Part shown: in pieces, positions 26,101 to 38,100 of the stretch | Position numbering within the stretch: the first letter of the stretch is position 1 | How the letters are laid out: each line of letters begins with the position of its first letter | Source of the DNA: Echiichthys vipera | Taxonomy: Eukaryota; Chordata; Actinopteri; Perciformes; Trachinidae | Reading direction: 5' to 3' | Length of the DNA: 64,000 nucleotides | NCBI GenBank assembly: GCA_963691815.1 | Contig: OY829652.1 | Coordinates: 20,800,486 to 20,864,485 of the forward strand | The notes under the pieces: generated by a model | Database searches by the model: none | The model's input: the letters and a program-made list of their open reading frames with translations, nothing else | Told to the model about the DNA's origin: nothing | Position numbers and translations under genes: made by a program

Positions 26101-29100
26101 TCATGAAATAGTCCATGATGGGAGATGGAAGCAAGGAGGAAGAGAAACAGAAAGAAGGAAGTGAATCATGGGCTGATGGACTCACAGTGGCTGGAAAATG
26201 TGTTCAAAACTAATAAGGAAATGACAGAGAGTCATAAGACGGTCATGCTGAAACTTGTGTATTATTTAATAGCACTTCGAGGTATTCGTCAGTGAATGCC
26301 ATGCAGAATGTACATCAATAATAGATGGCAAGAAAGGAAAGAAACAATGTGTACATGGAGTATATTTAGCCAAGCAGCTGCTCCACTATTCAGCCTTTAT
26401 AAAGTCTTCACCACAAATCTTCAAGCTTTGTAAGTGAAGTTTTGTATCAACATAATCAAATATTTCTGATGGCCAAAGCAATACATATACAGAAGTTTTT
26501 ATATTTAAAAAAAAAAATCTGTTTTCTCAAACAGAAACAGTTGAGAGTTGTCTTTCTCAACGCCAACAATACTGTCCAGTGTTCCTGTAGCCCACTTAAT
26601 CCTCCCACTCTTGGTGGCAAGCAAACCAAAGCTCGGCGAAACCAATTCACCCTAGCCCTCCAAGCCTAGTCAGCATTGTGAGGCCGCCTACATGACCAAG
26701 GAACAATACCCTGCCTGACCAATATTAGTATTCTGGACCTCAGCTCATTAATACAGTGGCCTACAGCTCTTCAATCATGGGATCAAAGGCCCTGTCACAC
26801 TACGTGAAATCTACATGTTCATCAAAATATTCATTGTAAGGAAAAACAAACCACAATGAGTATGCGCAAAAAAATTCGGAACTACTACGAAGCCCAGAAA
26901 GTCTGACTATCTATTCCTTGTTGATTAATTCCCCCCACTTTCTCTATACCTGTCGTTTGAGTCCTGTAGGTTGTGGAGCGTTCTCCTCAAACTTGGCGAG
27001 CAGCTGGGTGGCCATGACTTTGACTTTGTTGTGGTTCGCCACAGCACAGGAGTCCATTTTTCTCTCTGACAGGACAGACGGGACAGAGGGCCTGTCGTCA
27101 CGACCGATCCTGGTTACCTCCTCCTGAGAGAGATTTAAGAAATAAAATAAAAGTTAAAAACAGTAAAAGCTGGTTGCTGTCAGTCTAGTTTCTAGGATGA
27201 ATGAGTCTGTTCTGGTCAGATAGGCTGCTCAAGAACTCAACATCTTACACACCATGTTGTCAAAACTACTCACATCTTCAGACTGGCTGGTTTTCCTCCT
27301 CTTCCCCAAACCATCCACATCCTTCTCTTTTTTGTCCTGTTGATGATACATCACAAGTTATTTTCACTCATACTACAACCATGAAGTGAGGAAGTGCAAT
27401 TTTTGAAATTTAAAAATAAATCCAGGGGTGCTAGCAGACATTTTTCAGACAATGACCTTTGGATTTCGCTTCCTGGATATTGCTATGCTCTGACCAAGTT
27501 TGCTTAGGAAGGAGATAGGTGATTTCGTGCTGGATATCAGTGCTGCCTTCTCCTCGGGACTCAAGTTGTGGTTATCTGAAATCCACAAAGAAAAGATTAA
27601 GAGCATGAAAAAGCACTTCTCAGTATTGTGACTAATTACGGTATCAAAGCATCTGTGGGAAAACAACACTTCTGTACAGACACCTCCCAAAACCAGATTA
27701 CAGAAGCAGCAGCTCTACTGTATCACCCGCTCTTACCTCCGGGTGGCACTGTGTCCTTAAACATCTCATAGAACTGGCTGAGGTACATGACCATGGAGAG
27801 TTTGTCTGGCTCTACCACAGAAGACATCTCTTTGCCAGTCATGCAGGGCGAGATGCCAAACTCCCTCTCCGCCACGTCGAAACCCAACTGGTTGTTCTTC
27901 TCCTGGTCTCGCTCGTCCAGGGAATCAAAGTCACTGAGGGCAGGAGGAAGAGACAAAAGAGAGAATGAGATGGGACAGGATAGGGAAAATAGAAAAAATC
28001 TAATCCAATGCGCATTCATCTCAATAATCTTAAATCTGCACCTATGAATTAAACATAAATAAGCACATACAGGCTACACATTCACTAGGAATTTTGCAGA
28101 TTTTTCACAATAAATGAAATTGAGATTATTTGATTTGACAAAATATTAATATTTGACAGTAATTGTACCGTCTGTGTACAAAATAATAACAAATGAAAAA
28201 TATGTGACTTTTACATTAGGATTATACATTGCACTGACCTACTTTATGTATTGTAATTGAGAGATGATTATATTTCCTTTGAACCCCATAACTGTATTAA
28301 GCTACAGCATATACAGTATATTGTGTTTGAATATTGCAGTAAGAACCATTAGGGTGTACTAAGATGTGGTTTCTTTTTTGGCCACTTGGGGGCAGCATAA
28401 ATAAGCTGCAGACAACATTGACATGGTCTCACTAAGTTGGTATGGCGATGTGTGAGCAAACAGCTGCTTCTTTACAAATCCAACAAATAATTATAAACAT
28501 TATCATTCATTATTCATTTGGAGTCATGTCTGGCCACCTGACAAATGAAGTCCAATATTCACTTTCCCTCGAGCCTTGCCTCCTGCTAAATACTCAACTA
28601 CGTTCACCAGCTAATTGTATGAGAGCTTGCAAATACAAATATCATGATTGGTGATCTCCTCATGCGCAATGAGATTTGAATTAAATTTGAATACAATTAC
28701 TTTGACATAACAGATGATTTTTGACAGAATTACACACCAAATCAATGAAGTACGCAACAAAAATCTGTCTCAATTATGAGGAATCTACAGAAGCCCTAAG
28801 AGAAAAGTGAGAAAAACATAAAAATATCTGATCTAAATCTGTTAATACAAGTTTATTATTATTAGTATTTGTTGATGTTATCTTAATTTCGGCCAAAAGA
28901 GGCTGAAGTGTACCACAACCTTGTGTTCTAAATGGGACTAAAACATTCATGTTTTCCTTCAGGTCAGGTTTAATTTTTTTTAATTTACTCTAAACACAAA
29001 GTGCATATATTTTGTGTTACCCAGTTATATAAAATTAACGTCATGTCTTTCTTATGGCTCTAAATTTATATTAACTGCTGCTAGGTCAGGGAGTATTGGT

Positions 29101-32100
29101 GCACTTTACTAAGTTAGAAAATGACACTGGCAAAACATTTTTCCTTTTGTTTCAAATGTGAAAAAAGTAAGGATACCAGAATTTTTTATTCTCACTTGCC
29201 TCTCAGGGCTTCCATATTATTCAGCAAAATGCAGAGAGAGGGAAAAAAATCTATATTTTCCGACCACAACTACCCAGCAGCAGCAGACACTGAGCCTGCA
29301 TTTAACACTAATGAAGAAGCATTTCTGTACAACAGTCCACTGTACATGTTGTGGAAAGCATTACTGTAAATGTCATTACACTGAAGCTGAAAATACCATT
29401 AAGGCTGGGTCATCGATACAACTCAAGTCCATTTAAAAGCATTAGCATTAGAACATCAGGCACAGAGTGAACCCTCCACTCTATCGCTTTTAACCATCCG
29501 TCTTGTACAACATGCATACACGTGAATGTAATTTCTCCAAGGTACCTCCACTGATCAATCTCCCTCCCCTCCCATCATCTGGCCTATCAAAAGCAGCAGA
29601 GCACAACTGCTACACTGCTTGGTAAATGTCAGGCAGGACACAGATACTAATAGCTTATAATGCTAATTGTCACATTTCCTCCAGAGGGTAACAATCTAAA
29701 TTAGGCAATATGGACGGAGACTGTGTTGTTTATAGCGTGTGTAAAAGTAAGGAGAGTGTTTACGTATGAGAGTGTTTACGTAAGAGTTGAGATATGGGTG
29801 GGTGGGGGGGCTCCCTTAAGGGACCCAAGAGCCCATTATGACTTGTAGCTGTCATCTCATTTACAGTGATGTGCAACTCACAACCAAGTTCTTAACCAGA
29901 CAGTTAACATCATTTGCCAACAACTCACATAAACACGGCTGGACAGTCATTCCAGGCACGGCAGCAGTTTAACCCTTAACGCTTGGCAGAGTTTACAAAT
30001 TTGACTTTTTTTTTTTTTTTTTTCTTGTGGTGTGTGTGTCCTGCATGTATCTCTTTCAAGATACTCACATGAGGTCCGGTCTGTATCGGTCAATGAGAGC
30101 GCACAGAGCCAGGCCGCTCTTCCACGACATTGTGAGGTCTGTTACGTTAACGTTCCTGTATCCCTCTGTTTGTCTCTGGCACCAGTTCAGCAGCTTACTG
30201 GATCGAGCTATGGATTCTATTGTGGCAGAAAGAGAAAATTAAAGGCTCCATGGTAAAGCAGCAGGTTGAACAAATTCTGGATTAAACATAGAAAGAAATA
30301 CAAAATGGTTTGTGGGCAGTGCTCAAATCTCTCACTGAGCAATCTCATGGCCTTGGTCAGGTAAGGCTGAGCATAAGGTCATAATGTTTTGTCAGCCATG
30401 GCGTCATCATCCATGTTAGTATTGGTTTTAACCAGCCAACGAAAGAGTATTATGAACCTTGAGAAAATTTTCAGAAGGAGGGTACGGATGCAACTGAAAG
30501 GTTAAAAACCTTTAAAACAGCTGGAATGGACATTAAATCAAACCGTTGAATAAAACAAGGGAGCGCAAATGAGAGTATCAATGACCGAGTTAGTACACAC
30601 AGAAATAATTTCAGAGGATGCAATCAGTCCATCCACATGTTCCATCATTCCACTATTCATTTTACGTTATTCATTCATGGTAGACTTTCAGACTGTTAAT
30701 ACTATTAGCAATCCCTGAACAGCAACACCATGCATTTGAACTTTGTGTTACCTTGCAACTGCTTGTCAAGCAGGCAATTGTCTAGAGTGAAAATAGTTCA
30801 TGATTAAATTTCAGCAACAGTGATTGCAGCAAAATTCTACACTGATGAGTCAGCACATCAGAGAATGTCATTTCCACAATGTTAAAAAAAAATCATAGTC
30901 TCCTTTTGAAGCATGTTGAAAAACACAAACCATTCCTGGCCAACTTGGGTGTTGACGAGTTGATCACATTCTCAATTTCAATGCGCATTTCCCTGGACTC
31001 CCCTGTGTCGCAGAGGTGCCTCACCTGCAACACACAAATAATTATTACTTATCTGAAATTCCAAACATACTGTATTACATGAACAAAACATGTGTTCCTT
31101 GGCTGTAAAAGATGGCAGCTGAGATTTGTTGGCTCTCATACACACCTGGCTGGGCTTGAGGAAGTTAAGGCTAACGTTGGGGTAACGTGTGGTTGGATCC
31201 ACGCTGAAATGACTGACGTTCTTACTGACATTTTCTGGCGTGGTTTGGGGCAGTATACGGTATATACTTTCCCTAAAGCAAAGAGGAAAACATTAAATGT
31301 ATTCCCATGTACTCTTTAAAGAGAGTTTTATTGTCGGGAGGAAAATGTAGGGAGAAACTATTGACTGTATATAAAGATGGACGACTTGACAGCTCCCCAA
31401 AAGCAAAGCCAAAATATCCCAATAGGCCCCTGGGGTGTGGCTGTACCATAGGTCATAAATCCCACCCCCCTCCCATGTTAGTTCACCCGGGCCAAAAAAA
31501 AAATCAAAGAACATGTTAAAAATGATTTTCCTTGAGATGGTTTCTGACATTTTTTAATCATTCCGGTGTTTGCTCAGGTGTTATTTTTTCTGATAAGTTT
31601 GGTTTTAATTAGTTATTTGATTTGAAGTGGTGAAACGTCATGAATGACAGCTGTCTCGTGATTGGTCGGGTGGGTGTAGGTGCAGGGTTTCAATACTACG
31701 GCAACATCCATGGGCTCCACCGCCCATTCCCTTCTGCACAGACTCTGATTCTAAAATTACAAGATAACAGTGACCGTATCTGGGATACTTTGGATAGTGA
31801 GAGAAAGTGGGGACATGTCATCCATCTTTAGATAGAATCTATGGGAGAAACTAAGGCAATGGATTCAGAAAACACATCAACATTGTTATCAAAAAGCAAA
31901 GGGTTATTGCAGAACAGAGGAGTCACATTCCATTCAGTTCCTGAGAGAACCTCTTATCCCATTAGCACAAGCAGAGGTGGGACTGATGCATGAAATCACA
32001 TACAGGCACATTTCCTAGTAAAGCACTTAGAGATACAAGGGTGTGTTTGAAAAGAGAGTACATGTATGTGCGTGCACGGGTGTGTGAATGCAACTACAAG

Positions 32101-35100
32101 AGTACAGCGAGTCTCTGTGCGTGTTTCCACACCCTTACCTCTCAGCTAGAACCTCAAGAGGGGTTTTTCCCTGAGCCCAGCTTTTCACCATCCAGCCTGA
32201 GTCCATGGCTGCCAGGAAACCTCGAGCGATGCCAGTGCCCATGGGCCAGAAAGGCTGCAGACAATAGCGAACACCACATTAAACAACCAAATATGGTCAA
32301 AGATGAATCAAGGATATTTAAAAAAAAAAATTAAAAAAAAAAAAAAAAGGGATAGAGCTGCGAAGCAAGAGAACTACTTGGACTTCACAATTGTAGAACA
32401 GCTAAAAAAAAAAGCTTTAAAAACCTCTGCCGCCTCTCACCTCCAACAGGCTGTCACCCACGAGCGCCACCAGCAGGTTGTGGCCATTGCGTTGCCGCAC
32501 CATGGCGGCGTTCTCTGAAGCATACATGCAGGTAAAGTCGAACATGGCTACGTCCGGCTGGCCGTAGTGGTTGATGGCAAAGTCAAGTGTGGGCAGCTGG
32601 TGGTTGGTAGAGAAATCCGCAGCCTCACGGGCGTAAGACAGCAGGGCAGCCTGGTCCACGTTCGCTCTGGACAGCAGCAGCTCGGTGTCTGCATAGTCCT
32701 GCAGGAGAGATAAGACAGAGGAGATTTAGAAGAAGCATTTAGATTAAAACTAATAAAAAATGTCCTGAGAAATGTGATGAAAAAGTGGCACAATCAACAG
32801 TTCAAGATCAGATCAAGAAGTAGCATGCTCAAACTATACCATTAAGCAAGACCTACTCAGAATATAGAGAAATATAACTTTAATGTATAAGAAATTTGGT
32901 GGACTTTGTTGAACTATAGACAAGGACAAGTCTTTAACTATGTGTTATTGCCATTTCTCAAAGACTGTTTGTAGTCATTTCAACTAATGGGTGGGTCTGT
33001 ACAGTACAGGAAATTATCAGTAGGTATTCTACTGTACTGTATTTCACTTTTTAACATATAACAACATGGATAGCAACGGGCAAAATGTGCACCCCAAATA
33101 AATACATTAAAATATTTGTTAGTGATATTTAAAAGGCACACAGGCATCTATCTGAAAAAACTAAATTTGTTTGACTGTGGAACTTGGGGAAAACGTTTTT
33201 ATTTGGTTACTGTGAGAAAACTTTTAGTCTTTTATGTCTCGTAATTAAGCTGCTGTATAACTGCATTGTACGTATCTTAATTACTTAATTCTTATTAAGT
33301 AATCTTATTATATAAGGTGACTAAAAATGGAAAACATATTTTCCATTTTAGCAACCAAAAGCTGACGACTGATTTCCAGCCGGGCAATCACTTTTAAAAG
33401 TTAGTGCTGAGGCCTGGTATGTGGAAGGGCAACTATAAGCTCAGAAAATAAGTGACTTTAAAAAAGTCAGCAGCATGACAAGGACAGGGATATATGACAT
33501 TCGCCAATAGTGACATTGTGTTAACTAAGGGACAATTTGAAGTCGACAGCCCCTCAAAGACTACACTGTGCTACAAAGAGGCCCAAGCACTTGCAGAGGA
33601 ATGAACTGTGCAGTTCACGATTCTCTCCGACATGTAGCATCAAATCTCTGCATGCTTTCAAAGTGACATGTTTTCACAGAAGGCGGTGAGAGGTGCATTT
33701 TTCCATCTTCGAGCTCCCTGGTTGTCAGATGCCAGGCGGGTGGTGGTGATGGTGGGTGAGGGGAAGGGCAGGGTAGTGGAAGATATAAATGAGGGCTGTT
33801 TTTCTGATTTGCAGTGCTGCCTTGAACTGTGTGGACCCCTCCGCCTCTCTGCCATCCCTTCCACCCTTCCACCCTTCCTCTATTCCCCTCCAAGGGGCAG
33901 TCTCAATTCCATTGCTATAAAAGGATCTGTCTAGGACTTCGTATTAAAAGAGGACTTCCAGAAGTACACCAGTAGATTATGACTGTTCATTAACACATGT
34001 CTACACAATCCAAATCCCCTCAGGCCTCACACTGCAGTGTATACCAAAACCTCATTAATGTCATCAGCGCACCATGCAAACACACACTTGTACGCATCTA
34101 AAATGATCTGAAGAAGAATAATTACTGTGACTACTATACTTTTTAATGCAATCCTAAAAAGCCACCACACAATCATAGCATGCATTAAGTTATATTTGTA
34201 CATGAAGATGGACCTGTAAAAAGCCCTTTCCTGTTTCCTGTGGAAAGTGGCCAGGAAACTACTGTGTATAGTAAGGACACAAACACTCAGTAAGTGTGCT
34301 TGAGCTGCCACTTTGTTCCTGAACACTGTTGGCTAGGTTAGACCATTAGGCTGATACTGGGCAAAAACAGAAAGAGAATAAAAGAGTGAAAGAATGAAAG
34401 AGAGTGAGACAAAATCAGCAAGAGATGGACAAAGTTCTGATTTGGTGTACCTGTGCGTGCATATGTAGTTTACTACTAGAGATAGAATGAGATTCAACAA
34501 CCATCTCTCAAACACACACAATCTGCATGGAGCCCAGATCTGGGTTTTGATCACTCACATGCAGAATGACTCCTTTCTCCAGTAGGCTCTGTTTTTTGGC
34601 AGTCATCACAAAGTAGTGCGTGTCATCCTTATAGTAGACAATGTTTTCCAGGTCAATACCTAAAAAGTCGAAGAGAAAGACATATTGTTATATACCAAAG
34701 ACAATTGTTTTACTTATTGCCATAGTTGGCTGTCATGTCGTCATTAGAGGAGCAATTACCCGACTCAGAGCACATTAATAGAGCCCCGGGGACATTGTCA
34801 TGTCAGCAATAAACTGTGGCAGGCTTGGCATCAGACCTAATGTTGAGCATTTTAATTGGGTGAGCTGACAAGGACAGATTATTTCTCCTGTTAACCTTTA
34901 TTTCACCAAAACATCCCTTGGAATCGACTGTTTCCAGGATCTAGTTGGAAATTTTACAATTCCAAATATATATTTTTTTGTTCTGTATCCCGAGATGTTG
35001 AATTTAACAGTTATCTCAAAAAACAGCATAAAGTCCTTGAAGCAATGCGGTTAAAGAGAGCCGCGACAGACCTGTTGCTTCTCTGAGGTCTTGAAAGAAT

Positions 35101-38100
35101 TTCTGGTTGAAGATAAAGGCCACCCCGCTGATCTCCTCGACCTTTGCCTCCGCACTTGTGTGCCTGTTGATGAAGTTTGCAGTGATGGCAATGGCAAGCT
35201 TTCCCCTGAACTCCTTACGCCGAAAGCCTGGAGGGGAAGTGACAAAAGGTTGAGGAAGCATTCCTAATGGGCAGGGATCAATAGGCACAGACTTGAACTG
35301 GGACACCATAAATTCAAAAACAGAGAGTAAACCTAAACACTCATGTGCTCAAGTTTGCTTTTACAAGATATCAAACCCTGCATATGCACACTTTACACTA
35401 TAAATGCAACCAGATGTTCTGTAGTATGACAATGTTAACATTTTTCTAGTTTTTCAAGCTGTGTGACTGAAGTTTATAGTTATCTCAGAGGGAGCCTGCT
35501 TCTTCCCTTCATTGATGTAGCAGTCAGTAGTACAGAGAGGGGTCATGGTACTCTACTCCACAGGGGTTCCCGTTGCCAGTGTGGCTGTGTGTGGGGCCCC
35601 AACACTCATAGAGGAAACACACAGCCAATACAACAATCTCTATTCTGCTCTGCTGGAAGTGCCGTCAGAAATACTCATTGGCCGTAGCAGCCAGACAAAC
35701 AATCACACACACAGATGTGCACAAATGCTCATTCATACATGAGGTAAAGAGTGAGGTCAGCCACCCGACCACAGCGGTACACAAGTGAGATCATAATCAT
35801 TCGGACTAACCTCTGAGTCAGCTTAGAAACAACAAATGATGCTGTTTGTGCTTTGCCTAGTTAGTCAAAGAAAAAAACGGCATTGCTAATTTGTTTCTCA
35901 CAGTCAGTACATGTGGACTTGCCTGGTAGCGTGTTTCTCCTTCCATCTGCTCCAATGATGACATCAAACTCCAGCTCGTTGACAGGGTGTGTCCTTGGGT
36001 GGACCTCAGCCCTCCAGCCTATCCCTGAGAAAACACATGCATGTGTCATCAGAGAGAAATGCATCAACTATTCCAACTGAGAGCCTCTGACAGAAGGGTC
36101 AGATGTAACACACATTCTGTTTCCATTCATTTTTCTTCGACTAGTCTTTCAGCAGTATGACTCACTTACTTTCAGTCTCTTGATCTTCTGGGGGCTCAAT
36201 AAGAGCCTTAAACTCTACATTGACATGGATCTCAATGCCCAGCAGGAGAGCCACTTTGAGTAGAATCAACTGAAGCTGACGAATACCTACAATACAATAA
36301 AGAGGTGAGAGATTTGAATGAACTACAAAACCCACAAATGCATCTTCCAAACACATCACATCACTTCCTACAAGAAAGTATGATATATACTAGGGGTGGA
36401 ACGGTTTATGTAAAAAATCCGTCCCGTTCGGTACGCTTGTCACAGTTCGGTACACGTGTGTACCGTTTGGTTTATGAGGTGCAACGTAGTGTAAGCCTTC
36501 ATGACCTTCTGTCCTTTCTCGTATCCATCTCAGCGCTACGCCTCAGCGTTACGTTTCAGCACATCAAATCCCAGCATGTATGCCAGGCCGAATGTGCCAC
36601 AATTCGCATGTGATTTTGCGCGTCCCGCAGACAAGGCCACAATGCTACTGAGGCCTATGACTAATATTTACATTGATAAAATTAAGACAATATACTGTAT
36701 GCACTCCTATGTCACTGTAGTGTTTTACAATATCCATTAATGTGATGCTCATATTTTCACAGCCCATCATTTTCAATAATATTAGTCGAGGGGCCCGAAT
36801 TCCAAATGAATTGAACAGCCCTGATGTAGCCTATTTCAGTCAGTTCAGTGACTGCTGTTTGTGTGTATTTTAGTGAAAGAAAACCTATTTTCTTCATTTT
36901 TTCTAAGATTTGATAATGTAAAAATGTTTATATTCTTACCTAGAAGGCAAATGATTGTTTACCTTTTTGCCAACTAAGTATAAATGGGTAAATGTAGCAA
37001 TGTGTCTCCTACTGTTTCAAAATCTTACTTCACTTTCACTTAAGATTGTTACAGTAATCCCTAAACACGCTGCCTTATTATTTCAGTTTTTGCATGATTG
37101 CATGACATGTCCTTAAGAATATCTGATTAAAATGTTTTAGGCTGCAGATCTGATACATGGTATTTTTAGAATCTAAAAGAAATAGAAAAAATAACCGAAC
37201 CGAAAAACCGTGACCCGAAAACCGTGATATGAACCCAACAGTGGATTTTGTGAACGGTTCCACCCCTATTATATACTGTACAGTATGTAAGTGTACTCAC
37301 TGATATGATCGATAGCACCAGCACAGAACTTTCCGTAGAACTTCTTGGCCCCGAGGCCCCTGAGGTCCTGGATCGTAAAGGGCCAGAGGTGCAGCACATT
37401 GTTCCTAGAGAAGGCATCTCTTTTCTCCAGCAGCACCACTTTAGCCCCCAGGAAAGCCAACTCGATTGCTGTACGTAAGCCACATGGTCCAGCACCAATG
37501 ATCAGACACTGGAAAAAAGAGAGACGAAGATGTTATAGACAAGCAGTAAGAACATACACATGGAAAACCAAATCATGACAGCAGACACTCCCCATCGTGT
37601 GCCACAGGCTGAAAACCCACCTCTTCAGGCATAAACTTGACAACCTCAGCACTTTAATCTAATTCCTTTTAAAAAAGCATCCGCGACTGAACTGACTAAC
37701 AAGCTGTTATTTGGAAGGGTTTCACTTCCACTCATTGTTCAATTTGAATGCAGTTATTGTAAGACGCTTTGGACAAAACCATCTGCCAAATAAAATAACG
37801 TAAACCAATGAAGACAAAAGTCTATGAAGGCAATAATTGATTAAATATTTTAGCCATTTTAGCTTGACTTATCTAAGCTAAAGCAAGGTAAGACAGGATA
37901 ACAAAACATAAACTAACATATTGCTAAGCTAATAAAAGCTAGAACTTTATTCATCTCTATATATTATTTTGTTAAAGGTGCTCTACTGGAAATACTGAAA
38001 AAAAGTGAAATAATAAAGTTTTTTCATGGACAAAATGCTCATGCAGCCTTACCATCTATCACAACACACAACAGAGAGGCTCGGCTTACAACAAACACAG

